From Tyto alba (taxonomy: Eukaryota; Chordata; Aves; Strigiformes; Tytonidae): 64,000 bases of DNA. The stretch lies in assembly GCF_018691265.1 (NCBI RefSeq), contig NW_024881328.1, positions 43,255,515-43,319,514 on the forward strand, read 5' to 3'. The translations under genes were made by a program, and so were the position numbers. The notes under the pieces were generated by a model that ran no database searches, was not told the origin of the DNA, and worked only from the letters and a program-made list of their open reading frames with translations. Below, in pieces: positions 25,401 to 43,683 of this stretch. How positions within the stretch are numbered: position 1 is the first letter of the stretch; each line of letters opens with the position of its first letter.

Positions 25401-28400
25401 AGGCATCTCCCAGTGTGAGGCGGTCGTTTCCCGGCTCCCCTTCCTTAGCCTCTGGCTGAGGGAAAGAAAGGCTAAACTGAGTACATCCCTGAAGCATGAC
25501 CGACCCTGGGCATAGCTCAGTGTCAAGGTTATACGTGCAGTTGTCTAACAGAGATGAGCTTTATTTGCAAACAAGCAAATGTTTCTAAGATTTAAACAGT
25601 GATGGCTGGCAGGATGGCATTGTCACCAACAGCACGTAGCTGTGGGAAATCTCTTTTCCAGTGCCTGACCTGGATCTTCTTCACCTCAGTTTAAGCCCCT
25701 CACTCGAGACTGCTCCCTTGTCTCCCACCACCCTCCTCCTCTCCTGCAGAGCCTTGATTCCTCCAGCCCTTCCCCATGGGCCGTGTTTGGTGTTTGGTGT
25801 CTCTCTCGTGGAGACCCACCTCATCATTCTCAGTTTCCTTCTGCAGATCCTGCAAGTTGGGTTGTCAGTCCCAACCGTTTTCAGGTGGATGGGGAGCTCC
25901 TTCTCTGTTTCTGTGCGCTTAACTGCACACAGCCAAGCTCAGTACTTTGCCTTGATGAACTGCATCTTATTTTCTCCCCTTTGCCAAGCTGGCTTTGGCT
26001 TCTTGCTCTGCTCTCCAAGAGCTTCCTCCACCTGGGCTGTCACCTGGCAGTTGAACTGGAGTGCTGTTGATAAATGGGGGGGGGGGGGGGGGGGGATGGT
26101 GGTGGTGGTGGTGGTGGTGTTAGAGCATTTCTCAGCCAATTTAAAATGGTTTCATCTGCCTCAGGCTTCCCTGGCTCTTTCAGGGCAATGCCACGTAGGA
26201 CAGTATTAACAACAGCCTTGTTATTGCCACCCCTGTATTACCAGTCGGGGCATTTCCCCATTCAGCGAAGGCTCATCCCAGGGGGTGTTTGTTGCTGGTG
26301 CTTGCAGAGATGCTGGATGAGCTGCCTCCACTCCCTTCACATCACACGAGTTTCTCCACTCTCCAGCATCTCGGTCCAGCCGCCCGCTGCAGCACCGCTG
26401 ATGGTGTTTCCCGTGTCCCGTGGAGCGTGGCGCTGAAGTAGTCATCTTCCCAGTCCCCACAGTGCAAGGAGGTGCAGTTTCAGCTAATTTATGAAAGCTT
26501 GGGGATTTTTTTCCTGTTGCACGGGTGCTGCAACAGGACCCGCCCCACTCTTCAGCGCTGAGGCCCGCGGCAGGGTCCCGGCTGGGGATGCAATGCAGTG
26601 CTGCTGGCTCTGCCTTCCTGAGATGACCAGGGCACCTGAGCTGAGCCAACACTTGGTCCTTGTTGCTCCATCCGCAGCTCCTCTGGGGCCCTCGCCCCCA
26701 GCCTCACCAAAACATTGGCTTGGACATGAAGAGACAGACAATATTTGAGGAAAAAAGCGTAACGGATCATTTTTATCTGAATCTGCTGGCAGACCAAAGG
26801 AGGCAGAGTGACCTTCCTCATCCCAGGAAATGTTATTTTCTAAGCACACGGGATTTTGAGCGCACCCAGTACTTGCTAAAGGCTCACAGACATCTGAGGA
26901 TGTTCTTGGTCACAGAGTTGTAATGGATCAAATGGAGTAGAGCAAGGAGCATTAGCTGCCATCGCCTCATGAGGTGACATTTCTGATGTACTTAAGCAGC
27001 TTTGCATTCACTGAAAATGCTATTTTTATTGGGAAATTGTTCCAAAATTAACTAACAGGATGAATTGGAAGTGGCTGAATTAAAGTCTATTATTTCCACC
27101 CACCCACTCACCCCAGCCTTCTAGAAGCATCTTTAATTCACTACAAAATTAAAAATAATCAGCGAAGGCTCATTGTTACTGCAAGCAGGGTTATCTCAGC
27201 TTGTCAAGGTAGCGGTTTAACAGGTTCAAGTCACTGATTTTGCTCAGGGTCCCACAATCATAGTGCCCTGAAATCAGCCCAGACAGGGTTTCCTGGCTTG
27301 CACAAGGGCATCTAACAGTCTGCCCCTGCTACGCTGTTGTGTGTCCAACCTCTGCTTGCAACGCAGCAGCGGCTCACGTGAATGAATGGAAATTCTGCAT
27401 CCTCTAGGCCTCTGCTGATAGATCGCTCAGGTGCAGCTACCTACATTTCCTCTAAACCTGATAATTAACATAAGCCTCCAAGTTTTGTCTCCTGCAAATA
27501 TATCAGGGCAAGAGATAGGCGCTGTCATCCTGCTGTGCTGTTGCAAGGGATGAAATCATGTTCAAGACCTTTATCCTGAGGAGATTGGTAGGGGAATGCT
27601 GCAGCTTTGTTCGCTAGCCTTCACACGAAAGATCACAATAATGGCACCGCCACTGCAACAAAACGAGTCGTTCTCCTTGGTCCGGGCTTGCCTTAGAGAT
27701 GGTGGAGTCTAACACCATCTGACACGCGGGCCCCGATTCCGATTTCACGCACGACTGCACATCCGTGCACCAGCCGTGCCAGGGTTGTGCTTCTTTGGTC
27801 TTGGTTAACTGTTGAGGTGCAGTGGGCTGCGATGAACCACACAGTGCTCAGAGGATGAGCAGGGACTCTCACTGGACATCCCTCCCTGGGTTTCCAGTGT
27901 CCACAGGCTGGAGCCAGGGGGTTCTGCGCTACTTTTCATTGTAGAGACTTGCCAGCTTTCCTGGACTGTGCTGGAGGTATGCGATGCTGTGTTTCTGTTC
28001 CATTTAGTTTATCCATCAGGTCAGAAATCACTCTGAAGTGCGTGAAACCCCACTAAAAATCTGCAAGTATAAGGGGGATCAGCAGAGGCAAACGAGACCG
28101 GTATATGGTCAACACCCAAAGCAGGATGCACAGCCTGATACCAGCTTGCAGGTGCACCAGATGAAGGAGAAACCCAGGAAAGCAGCTGAAAATTTCCTGG
28201 AGGGGAGATCAGGCTTAGCATACCTTTGTGCTGGTCTGAGAGCAGAGGTGTGCATTTGGCTGGGATGTGGCTGGGCCCACCGTGGTGTGACAGGGCTGGA
28301 GCTATGGGCCATCATACCAGTTGATCCTGAACTCTGGCTAATACCAATATCTAGAGCCAGTATCTCTCCCCAGAGGACCACCCAGTGTAGAAAAGCAACC

Positions 28401-31322
28401 CTGCTCTCTAGGGAGCAAAGGATCTGGAGGGAAAGCCTTGTTGATGTGAAGGATGGTAGGAAATGGTTGTTTAGAAATAGAGAAGAGTTCCCGATAGTTG
28501 CAACCAGCAAAGAGGGTGGTGGGAGAAGCAGGAGTTAAAAGACCACCTGATGCACGGCGGTAGCAAACGAGGGAGCAGGAGAGGTTGCTTTGGTGGTCCT
28601 GGCGCTGAATTTGTGGGCAGAGGAGGCAGCAGAGCAGAGAGGGGAAGGGAAGGAGAAGAGAGTCCGGAGGAAGGTGCATTTGCATCCCTGCAGTAGTAAT
28701 TGGGGTCATTGTCATAGAGGTGAGCGAGACTGGAATAGCCCGCTGGTGCACACGAGCAAGGAGGGGAAGGCAGGCTGTAACTTCTCGTCAGCAGACAGTG
28801 AGTGACATCTTGGACCCCGAGAGGAGACATCTCACCCAGAGGAGTGCAGGGAAATGGGAGCAGGTGACCGAGAACGAAGCCTTCAGAATCACCTGCTGTG
28901 AGGGCAGGAACAGGGACATTTGTCTCCTGTGATGCTTGGAAAGATCAAGGGCAGGTGAGAAGCAAGGATATACTGCTGACTAATGTACCAAGGTGGCGTG
29001 GGGGTCTTTTTTTTTTCCTTTTTTGGTTATAGATATCTAACATATTTCCACTGGAGCTGGAAAGTAAACAGAGGAAATGTCGACCAAAATGACTACGGTC
29101 TGGAAAATGGCAGCAGCTGGAAATGCAGCTTTGTTGCAAAATGGCATTTGGTGTCACTCATGTAGATGGTGCTACTGTCCTCTCGCAGCTTCATCTGCTG
29201 ATAGCCGAAGTCTGGTGGTGACTGCTACATTTCCATTTGGAGCCTGGTTTTAAGGGAATGCTTGACTTTGGTTTTCTGCCATAGTGGTTTTTATTCCTTC
29301 CAGCCCTGTCCTGACCTGGCCAGACTGTGCTGTCCTCATAATCCTGAGCTGGCTGCACCGCGGTGCTTCCCAGCCGCTAAAATGCAATGCTGAAAATCGC
29401 CGGATTAGGTCTTAATGGCAGGATCAAGCCACTGGGTGATGAGTGGGGAGAAAGCTCCTGCTTACGCAGGTGGACGGGCAGTGCTCCTCAGGAAAGCAAA
29501 CTAGAAAGCATAAAATATTGGGAAAGCAGCTTCTTTCCTGCCTTACCCTGCTTTTCTCTACATTTAGCACATCTTTCATTTGCCAAGGCTCAGAAAATGC
29601 GGGTCTGAGTTTTGTGAAGGGGGTTTTGAGAGGTCAGAGGTGTTTCAATATTACTACCCTCTCAATGGAAAATGTTGTCTTGGGTGATGGACTTTCTGGC
29701 CAAGATGTTAATCCCCAACATGAAAGTCTGACACCCATATTAGAAATCTTGGCCGTGCCATAGCATGTTGCAGTGTGCTGAAGGACACTGAAGCTTTGTG
29801 GTTGTCTTTAACACCTGGCTTTCTGCTGGTGGGGCTCCTGAAACACCGAAGAGCCTGGGAAGCGTGTTGGATGTTTTTCAGGAAGGCATTACCATTGAGT
29901 AACCGCCAAGATGCTTCAGGGTAGGGTCTTGGGGGTGGTCCTCTGGGCAGGTGGCACAGCATCCCTCTACAGACCAGTGCCCTGGCCACCCTGCTCTTTA
30001 CCTGCACAGGTCAGCAAGGGCTCTTGGTGAACAAGGCTCCAAGGTGTAGGTGTTTACCAGCCTGCACCATCCAAACCTATCAAGAACATGTGATTTTCTG
30101 GAGGGCGTGTGATGGGAGAGGGGTGTGACAGAGACTTTCTTCTTCGCGTTTGCTTGGCAGTGCCTGCGAACTTTCCATCCAAACCTTTCAGGGAGGGGGT
30201 GGGTTATGCCTGTGGGACATTTTTGCACCAAGTTGTCCTCTCTGTTTGCTTTCGGACAGCTTGAACAAAACATTGTTGTCCCCCAAAACAAATACCTAGA
30301 TGAAGCAATGAAATTTGATCTCTGTAACGCTGATGAGAATATTCCATGACAAGAGCTACCCGATAAACTCTACCTTGTGTGTCGCATGTCTACTGACAAG
30401 ACTGTATGTCCCAGAGGCACCAGGGTGTCTTTAGTGCAGATAAGAGACCCTCCCTCTGGAGTTGGGGTCTGCAGGCAGTAGCAATGCTAGCGCCGAAGCA
30501 AGAGGAACTGTTTTGTGGTGGAGCTTGTTAATGAGAGCCTCAGCCACCTCATCCAAAATGCAGGCTGCTGCTGCTGCCTCATCCCGGGGCGGCAGGGGCT
30601 GTCTCGGGGGAGCTGCCCCCCAGTTCTGGCAGCAGATGCCTTGGCTGTCCACCGGGCATTTGCAGAGGAGGGGTAGGCAGCGTTTGCTGGAGCTGCGCCG
30701 CAGGACTTGCTGGCGTGTGGTTAACGTGCCTGGGGAGCCCAAGTGGCTACATGGGTGGAGGGAGAGGAGGAGGAGGAGGAGGAAGAGGACGAGGAGGAGG
30801 GCTGCCTTCAGCAAGCACAGAGCCAGTGATGTCTCCCAGCCCCTGCAGAGCTCTGCCCGAGCTCGGCCGAGCCCGCTGCTATCGCCCATCTGGAGGGGAC
30901 TGCGGGAATCCCAGCATCCACTTTTCCAGCTCCTGTTTGGAAACCAGGCTGGAGAACAAAGTCCAGCCCAGAGCTTGGTCTCCCTCCCCCTGTTACGCTT
31001 CACATGCTGTCTCCCATCTGGGAGATGATCGTGGTATTAAATGAATTTAATACACCGTGTTCAGAATTCCCCTAATTAGAAGATTTTGCTCAAATTTTAA
31101 GAGATTGTCGGTATTTGTGAGGTATCACCAAGCATAAATGCAAGAGCGCCAGTTCAGGCAATCACTCCAACCTCTAAAAAAGTGGAAAGGAGAAAAATCA
31201 GTGTGTAAGTTTGCGTGTGGGGAAAAGGAGTCTTTCTGCTGTTCTAGGTTTCTATTTTACTTCCTCTTCGCCGCTTTCTCTTTGGTCACTGCTGCCTGAG
31301 CTGCTTTTTCAGACATAGGGAA
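22401..31322. other. No supported gene; several simple repeats
   Basis: There are GC-rich patches at 22,480-22,600 and 23,020-23,280 and an AT-rich patch around 26,950-27,200. Simple repeats: 22 A at 24142-24163, 21 C at 25013-25033, 20 G then (GGT)n at 26076-26121, and a GGA repeat at about 30757-30800. No protein or RNA gene is recognised on either strand. Confidence 0.5.
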
Positions 31323-31398
31323 TTTCTGATAGTTTAAGGAAATTTCCCAGAGTTAATGTATTTCTGATAGTTTAAGGAAATTTCCCAGAGTTAATGTA
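31323..31398. repeat. Perfect 38-bp tandem duplication
   Basis: The 38 bp at 31323-31360 are repeated exactly at 31361-31398. Identity over the whole unit suggests a recent duplication. Confidence 0.97.
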
Positions 31399-34300
31399 TT
31401 TAATCTCAGAACTGAGGGAGAAGGAAGAACTGGATTGCTCTGCGTACTGGTGATGCCTCCTCTGAGCACTCTCCCAAGAGGTAGCTGCATTTAAAAGACC
31501 TATTTATTTTGCAATGGGGTCATCCTTTGGAAGAACATTGTCCGGCTGTTTTGGGGCACAGCAGCACCGGGCACTGTGCTCCCCACCCTGCAGAGCTCCC
31601 CTCATTGAAGCGCAAAGACATTTGGCTGCTGCTCGTGTTGGCCGTGCATGGAAGGATGCTGCTCCAGTCCTCTGCCCAGGCATGATGCTTGGCAGACCCT
31701 CGCTTGGCTCACTGTGCAACTTCCATTTTGGGGCCAAACTCGACACGTCTGTCTCCTAGTGCTGTGTCTTTGACCTCTGCGAGGCTGCACCTGCTTTGCA
31801 CTGGGTTGGAGTTAGGCTCTGTTATCTACTCCATCCATGGGACTCGACGTAATGATGTCCTCAGGGCTTCCAAGTAGATGGACAAAGAAGCCATTTCAGA
31901 GCTGCTGTGAACGAGGCATAATACATCGGTGAAGAGGAAGGGTCTGAGATGGGTCTCTCTCCAGGCAGGGAATGCTCTGAAATGCTCAAAATGGCGTTTG
32001 GGGGATAATTTTCCCCAGCCCTTTGTCGGGGAGGAATGAGGGCTGCGGGGGGAGGCATGCGCCCAGGGTAAATGCCTTGGCTCTATTGTTCCCATCACTT
32101 CCATTGAGGTTATGAACCCCCATATAAAAGACTTACCTTTCACTAGTATGATTAAGAAAAGGCCAATGTAGCTTTCCCGCTCACTGGAGCGTGAAGCGTG
32201 TTTAATTTAATAATGCTGATAAATCTTAAAGCCAGGAGCATTTGGCTAACACATGACCCACTTTTTCAATCAATTGGAAACATTTACATAACGGCCTGAC
32301 GCAGGGTTCCTCCCGTGAGGCATGTGGAGCAAGGGATGGCAGACACCCCCCACGATAAGCGCTGCCACTGTAGGAGATTTGGTGACAGCAAACCGGTGAA
32401 TTCGGCCAGTCCTTGGTGGGCAAATCGTGACCCACCTCATTAGGACTGCCAGCTCTCCCGCTGCCACAAGGACGTGCCTAGGTTTAGAGAACCTCAGCCA
32501 CTCAGCTGGGCTTTGGGGTCCATCACCCCAGCGGCAAAGCCCAGACTGCTCCAAGGTCCCACCGCGGTTGGGCACCCTGCAAAAGAAAACCCTCGGGGTG
32601 GTGTGGGGGGCCAGATGGCTTCGGGAACGCCGCCTTTGTAAGCCACGGAAGCCACTGCCCGTGGATGTGCCTCGACCATGTGCTGTGAACAGCCTCTGCC
32701 TTCCCCTGGCTGTGCCGTCGGAGGATGCTTCTCACCCAGGAAGGGGAGCTGTGTTTCTGTGTTGGCGTGCGCCAGCCTCGTGGGTAGCTGCAGTGGTGGT
32801 GTGGCTTTGGTTTTTTCACTCTGACAGGGCTAGGTTGCTCCTGGGGCAGGACATCCCTCGGGGATGGCTGTGCCCCTGTGCGACAAGGGCGTCTCTTCGG
32901 TGCAGGCGCTTTGTCTCCTGGCATATCCCGGACTGTGTACGTCTGACATCCTGACATCTGGTGTCCCGTCATCCACAAATCAGCCCGTTCAACCCTTTCA
33001 GCATTGCTTCCCATGCCTGCATGGGAATCAGCCTGGGGTTAACCAAAACAACCGGTTATTAATTTTCTTTTATTGTTCACCTGCAGTGGGCTCAGTGTTG
33101 AAAGAGAAAGTTCCTGATCTCGCACATTGCGCTGTTGTGTCGCAGCCTGTTCCTATTACTCTGGTCCCCAGCGTTGTCACCTTCTTCCTCGGAAATTTTG
33201 TCCTCCTCCCCACCCTTAACAGTGCCTTTTGGCTTGACATCTTCAACACTTTTTATTTCTTATCCTTCTTGTGAGGATTTTACTTTTTTTTTTTTTTTTT
33301 CATTTGTAACGTTCATTGGCCTCAAGATCAGCATTTGCAAGTAGGTTATAAGCAACCTCATTCCCAGTGAGCTGGTCTCCTGTCAGCTCGGTGAGAACAG
33401 CGTCTCCCTGCTATCCACGTGGGTTTTATCCATTTTGGGTTTCATAATAACCTCTTGGAAGAGGTTTTACATCAAACCCATCTCCCAGCCATGATTTGCT
33501 CATTGCTGTGCGTTTATTTGTCCTGACTGCCTCTTTGCATTAAAGTAATACTTGGCAACTGGTTTACCTCCCATTTTTTGGTCACATAAGTCCTCATCTG
33601 AGCAAAGGAAAATGCAAGATGCTCGTGACCAGGATGAAAAATCTCCCATCTGATATATACTGAGGGATTAAATAACATGGGGGAGAATTGCTACAGATCT
33701 CTGTCAGCACAGCACGTAGAAGGATGCTGGCACCTCCCTCTGAGACAGGACCTGTGTTCCCATGCAGTAGGCTGCAGCGACATTTCATTTGCCACGTCCT
33801 TACACAGAGATGCTACTAAGGAGGTGTCAGGAAAGAAAAAGGAAGGATTTGTTGCTGTTCTGTGATTTTTTTTTTTTTTTTTTTCCCCTGCCTCCAAAAC
33901 ATCAGTGGCGGTTTCCCTCTAGAGGGCAGAGGAGGAAAGGGAGAGAATGGGAAGGGAAAGGAACGTGACAGCACCAGGAAAACTTGCAGAGGTTTTGTTA
34001 GATCCATGCAAAGCAGGAATGTCTGGAAATGGCGTGGTCCTGAGACAGAGTGCCCGGCTAGAGTGCCCACAGGTCGGGATGAAAACGCAGATGTGTAGCA
34101 ATCAGGACACCAGCTCTATCCTTCCCACTCTGTGCTCCTGGGGTCAGATAGATATTTCCTGATTACTGGAAAACTGGCTTTTGATTTTCCAAGTGCCCAT
34201 TCCCACTTGAAGTGGTGAAGTTTGGTTTGCTAGACAGGTGCCCTGGGTCTTTCAAAGTCCCAGTTCAGCCATCGGTCTTTGCCCAGGCTGCTCCACTGAC

Positions 34301-34704
34301 TCCCCGCTCCTGCATCCATACACTCAACTAGGCACAGCTGCTTTTCAGCTCACGCAGGCTACACATCTGGCTGTGCCACCTCGGACATTTGAGTCTTTGC
34401 TCCCACAATAGCGTGTGCATAAAGCTGGTGGCAAAGCCACAGCAGAGCTATGGGATGTTCCCAGGCTCGCACCCAGCGCAATACCTGCGGCGAGCACTCG
34501 CAAAGGTGCTCAGCCCACGACACCCCCCCGCAGCTCCTCCAGTTGAGGCTTTCCCACGCAGGCTCCATCCCACGTCAAAGAACCTGCCTATTCTGAGAGA
34601 AAACATTTCCCCCTCTCTGTCCCCAGGTGATACAGCCGTGGTGCTGTCTCCTTCTGTGCCAGGGCTGCCCTCCCAGCTAACGCACGTCTCCCGTCCCCTG
34701 GTAG
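31399..34704. other. Region before the PCBP3 start exon; no supported gene
   Basis: Probably 5' intron of PCBP3. T runs lie at 33284-33300 (17) and 33866-33884 (19). No sequence resembling the N-terminal extension of the long human isoform was seen in the last kilobase. Confidence 0.5.
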
Positions 34705-34707
34705 GAA

Positions 34708-34776
34708 ATGGAGTCCAAGGTCTCCGAAGGCGGCCTGAACGTCACCCTCACCATCCGGCTGCTAATGCATGGCAAG
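34708..34776 (+). CDS. PCBP3: PCBP3 coding exon 1 (start codon)
   Basis: The acceptor AG is at 34703-34704 and the exon starts with GAA directly before ATG at 34708. The start context has G at -3 and G at +4, which is strong. The exon encodes residues 1-23, MESKVSEGG to MHGK, including the first beta strand of KH1 (LTIRLLMHGK). The donor GTAAGG is at 34777, phase 0. Human PCBP3 has a longer isoform with about 32 extra N-terminal residues, as I recall. No matching sequence is visible directly upstream, so the MESK start is the supported one here. Confidence 0.97.
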
Positions 34777-35055
34777 GTAAGGGGCTTTCCTCGCAGCTCC
34801 CTCTCCCACCTCTGCTCCAGCTGCGCCTGGGTCCGGCCAGCCCCAGAGCGGGTGCGGGCATCCTCCTGTTCATGGGGAGGGTGGCATGGTGGCAAGGCGC
34901 TCTTGGCCCCTCTCATGCCTTCCCCCTGTCCTTCTTCTGGGGACACTGTGCACCAGGTCTTTGCTTCATTATGGGGTTGGGCTGGATTGTCTTCCCATTT
35001 TGTAATATCAATTCCTTTCTGTTTGGCTTTTTTTTAATTTTTTTTTTTTTTGTAG
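34777..35055 (+). other. PCBP3: PCBP3 intron 1
   Basis: A short 279-nt GT-AG intron. Its last 30 nt are almost pure T, interrupted by AA, before TGTAG. This is a strong pyrimidine tract serving the 24-nt microexon. Confidence 0.9.
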
Positions 35056-35079
35056 GAAGTTGGAAGCATCATTGGAAAG
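35056..35079 (+). CDS. PCBP3: PCBP3 coding exon 2, 24-nt microexon
   Basis: A 24-nt exon encodes EVGSIIGK (residues 24-31), which leads into the KH1 GxxG loop. It is preceded by a long T-rich tract (about 35028-35053) ending in TGTAG and followed by GTAAGA at 35080. It is phase 0 on both sides. It contributes the first two residues of GKKG; the other two come from the next exon. The very short length together with a strong, T-rich acceptor fits a microexon that needs intronic help for recognition. Confidence 0.96.
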
Positions 35080-37082
<2,003 letters not shown>

Positions 37083-37257
37083 TAGGCGAGAACAGAGCTT
37101 CAGTGAACTATCCCAGCGGTCTCATAGTTAATTAGCTGCAGGGATGCACAGTGATGCAGCTGCATCCAGAGACCAGCCGCATCTGGGGGACGTGACCCCT
37201 CTTTTTCTGGCCCAGGTCATTTGGGTTGGCAGGGTCTGGCCAGGTACCAAGGGCTGA

Positions 37258-37425
<168 letters not shown>

Positions 37426-37556
37426 TGATTCCATCATTGCATGTAGTCCCAGCTCCTTGGAGCTGATCTGCGACCAAGGCAAAGCTGCCTTGGAGAAGGG
37501 GATCCTTACGCTGCTAGCGCCATGCATCACACTGCTTCCCAGGATGGTCCTGCTGA

Positions 37557-40567
<3,011 letters not shown>

Positions 40568-40642
40568 TCCCCACCAAAAGGTGCCACCATTCCCTACCGC
40601 CCAAAGCCCGCCTCCACCCCTGTCATTTTTGCAGGTGGTCAG
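40568..40642 (+). CDS. PCBP3: PCBP3 coding exon 7, linker
   Basis: A 75-nt exon encodes residues 169-193, SPPKGATIPYRP to VIFAGGQ. This is the start of the proline-rich linker between KH2 and KH3. The acceptor is TTCCTAG, ending at 40567, and the donor GTAAGA starts at 40643. It is phase 0 on both sides, so skipping would keep the frame. Confidence 0.96.
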
Positions 40643-43641
40643 GTAAGAGCCGACCCGCTTGCAGCCTCCACTGCCAACCTCAGCCTTTTACTGCAGCACC
40701 AGCCGCTGCCCGTTAGTGCACTCAGGTTTCTTGCCTTCTGACTTGCATGGTGTCATCCCATCCGTTGTGTGCCACCGCAGGTGGACGGAAAGCTCTTTGC
40801 AGAACCGCTGGCAAGTTTGCAAGCCTGGGCAGACGGCTTCGCTCCTGTGATGGTTGCTGGAGGATAAGGAAAGGGCCCGCCTGGGGAAACAGCGTCTTAG
40901 CTCTGCTCGGCGCTCACGCACCAAGAAAAGGCTGGAGTTTGCTTCACTAGACCCAAATTCAGGACTTGCCAACAGTTACCACTGTGAGGGAGAAAAATGA
41001 GAAAAGCCTCACTGACCATGCTTTCACAGGGGCTGAAAGTGTTTATTTTCCTGTCATCTCCAGTCCAATTAAAAATAACTTTGCATAGTTGTAGTTGATG
41101 CAAGATAGGAAGGGCTCCTCCCAGCCGCTCCAGGACTGTGCTGAACCTCTGTTCAGGGCAGCCTCTGTGAAAGAGTCCTGTCCCCATCACTGCTGCTCGG
41201 CTGTTTTGGGGTGCTGCTTCCCCTGAAACTCCAGTAACCTCTGCTGCAAAGCTGGGCCTCAGCTCTGCCCGTGAGAGAGCCTGCGTTGCATTGCCTTCAG
41301 TGACAATTGCAGGCTTGCAGCCCTGATGTGGTGCTTCCACCGACCCTTGGGAAGTGATGGCTGATTTTCTTCTTTGCAAAATAACCTTTGCACACGCGTG
41401 CCATGGGAGCTGGCGGTTGTTCTGCAAACAAAAATCAGCTCCCGCAGCATGTGATTAATGAAACAAGGGCGGCTGAGCAGGCAGGTGCTTTTAACGAGGG
41501 GATGTGAACCCTTGCTTTTTCCACCTCATCTTCTCACCTCACCAGCTGACCGAGGACCTGCCTGTAGATGCCACCATCGTGTGGTGCACCAGCACCTGCC
41601 AGGATTGGTCCTTTCCCAGGAGCTCTGGCATCCAGGTAGAGCCAGCACCACGAAGCTGCAGCTAATGCTACCCAGAGCAGCTCCACACAAGTTATTTCGT
41701 TTCTCCCCAACCGTAGTAAATAGCAGAAGGATGAAGCCCAAAGCACAGGCTATTTCAGGCAGCGTGTTGAATTAGCATCTCTTAGTCATTGCCAGCATCA
41801 GGAGGAGTGTGTCGTTTAGTCCGAGCAGCCGTCCTGGAAAAGAGCTTTCAGTCCAGCTGCTTGGTGAACTTCTCAAAAGGGAGAGTAAGACGGAGGTAGC
41901 GTTTCTCCTGCTGGCTGGTGTCTTGCGCAGAAGCGATGCTGCGGGAAGAAGCAACCGTCTCTGAAATGAGAGCTCTTCCCTGCTGCCCCCGAGGGAGCGC
42001 TGGCTCTGCCCGGGGTGGGGGGCACGGGGCGGGTGGGCAGAGGAGAGCAGGTGACAGCAATGCCGCAGGGTGCTTTTTTGGGGGGGGTGGATTGAACCTG
42101 CAGGATCTCAGCAGGCCGAGGGGACGCGGTGGCCGATGGCAGCTGCCAAAGGGATCAGCCCCATCACCCACGTGCCACGTCAGCCCCTGCAGAAAGCCGG
42201 GGGGGGATCACACAAGCGGGTCTGCATCTGTCCAAGACACCTTCCTGCCTTCAATTAGTTTTTTCTAATCGGTTTTGTCTAATAAAACAACCAGCACCCA
42301 AATGAAACTGCCAGGGAAGGCTGAACTTTGCAGAGTGGCCTGTGCCACGTCCCCGCAGGCACACCGGTCCCTGTCGTGCTGGGATGCCAGCAGGCATGGG
42401 GACTGCCTGGGGCTTTGCCTTCCTTCCTCCAGGATTTCAGGGGGGTTCCTCACACAAAGTGCTTTGCTGTTTGCAAACGATGCAGCAAATTTTCAGAAGT
42501 TTCAGAGGGATTTTTTTCCTTTTTCTTGGCTATCTTTACTCTCCCTTTTTAAAGTGTTATCCATCTCTTTTGCCATTTCTGTCAGAATCATCTGAATTAT
42601 GTGTCATTCAGTGAGATACATTTTGCTAGTCCTAAATATTGGGCTCTCTAGTGTCTGACTGTGCCCGCAGCGATGCTTATTTTCAGGTTATTTACAAAAG
42701 AGAAAGGATTGCTACAAACGATGGGAAAAACTCTCAGCAATTTGCCTAGCAGACATCTGCATAAATTTGGCAACTGTAGCTGGTGAAAGGCATTGCCGTG
42801 CAGGCAGTCTGTCCCTGAGCCATCTCCGCACTTCTTGAGACATCAGCAGGGTCCTGCCCAGCTGGCTTTCTGCACGGCAATGCCTTTCCCCCCCCAGCAG
42901 AGCACTGGGATATACTGGGTAGATGTAAAGCACATTAAGAGCTGTGCACCTGAAAATATGGAGAGACTCACTGCGCTGGCTTGCTTTCTAGGATCTCGTT
43001 TAGGTGCGAAGGGCAGCGGTGATGTTACCGTGCATCCGCTACACAGATAATTCTGGGTTGATGAGTATCTTCTGCACAGCGAAGCCCAGTCTTCCCGCTC
43101 CGTGCAATTCTGGCCCCTTTAAAGAGCTGTTTCCTTCCTTTTGGAAAAGCCAAGCTGAGCCCAAGCCTGTCAAGTTGGGTAGCTCAGCATGCTCCGGCTT
43201 TGATCGGAGGGGTACATCTCCCTCCCACCCAGGGACTTGCTGGCTCAGTGAATTTAATGCAGCACAGGGAGGCTCTTCCCCTGGGCTAGCCAGGGGGGTG
43301 CGCGGGAAGTGCTTCTTCCCTCATCCCCCTCCAACCTCAAAATTAAGCCGGTTAAGTCAAAATTCAAGATCCCACACCCCTCTTTCACCAGCAGCAGAGT
43401 GAGGGGAGAGGTGTGCCGGTGGCACAATGCTCAGCTCCCCATACTCCATTTTTGGGGGATAACAAGGGGTCCCAGACAAAGCCGGGTGGGAGCTGAGCTC
43501 CTCTTTAGCCCCTGCATTTACAGCATTTACCCCATGTGAGGCAGGAAGGAGCAAAGCCTGGGGACAGCAGTCCCTGTGGAGGCACGGGACCTTGCCACCA
43601 CCTCCTGCCAGCCCTAATAACATCTGTTTTTTTCTTTGCAG
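40643..43641 (+). other. PCBP3: PCBP3 intron 7
   Basis: A 2,999-nt GT-AG intron. It contains a perfect 19-bp inverted repeat (42785-42888, listed separately) and a GC-rich patch near 41,930-42,200. Nothing else is recognisable. Confidence 0.8.
42785..42888. repeat. Perfect 19-bp inverted repeat, 66-nt loop
   Basis: The arm at 42785-42803 is the exact reverse complement of the arm at 42870-42888, with a 66-nt spacer. Transcribed as part of intron 7 it would form a 19-bp stem. The bases just outside the arms do not pair, and I see no clear target-site duplication. It could be a small hairpin RNA, a remnant of a miniature inverted-repeat element, or a local inverted duplication. Confidence 0.85.
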
Positions 43642-43683
43642 GCCTATACAATTCAGGGACAATACGCTATTCCACACCCGGAT
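43642..43683 (+). CDS. PCBP3: PCBP3 coding exon 8, 42-nt linker exon
   Basis: A 42-nt exon encodes AYTIQGQYAIPHPD (residues 194-207), part of the KH2-KH3 linker. The acceptor is TTTCTTTGCAG, ending at 43641, and the donor GTGAGT starts at 43684. It is phase 0 on both sides and short, so it could be a cassette exon. An RBFOX-type TGCATG lies at 43726, in the adjoining intron. Confidence 0.96.

Noticed and set aside
30431..31003. Minus-strand 190-codon frame with a leucine-rich stretch resembling a membrane segment
   Set aside because: The leucine run comes from the GGA repeat read in antisense (CTC/CTT codons). No signal peptide context, family or splice signals support it.
40625..40642. Alternative GT donor inside exon 7 (GCAG/GTGGTC)
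   Set aside because: Use would remove 8 nt and shift the frame. The annotated GTAAGA donor is much stronger.
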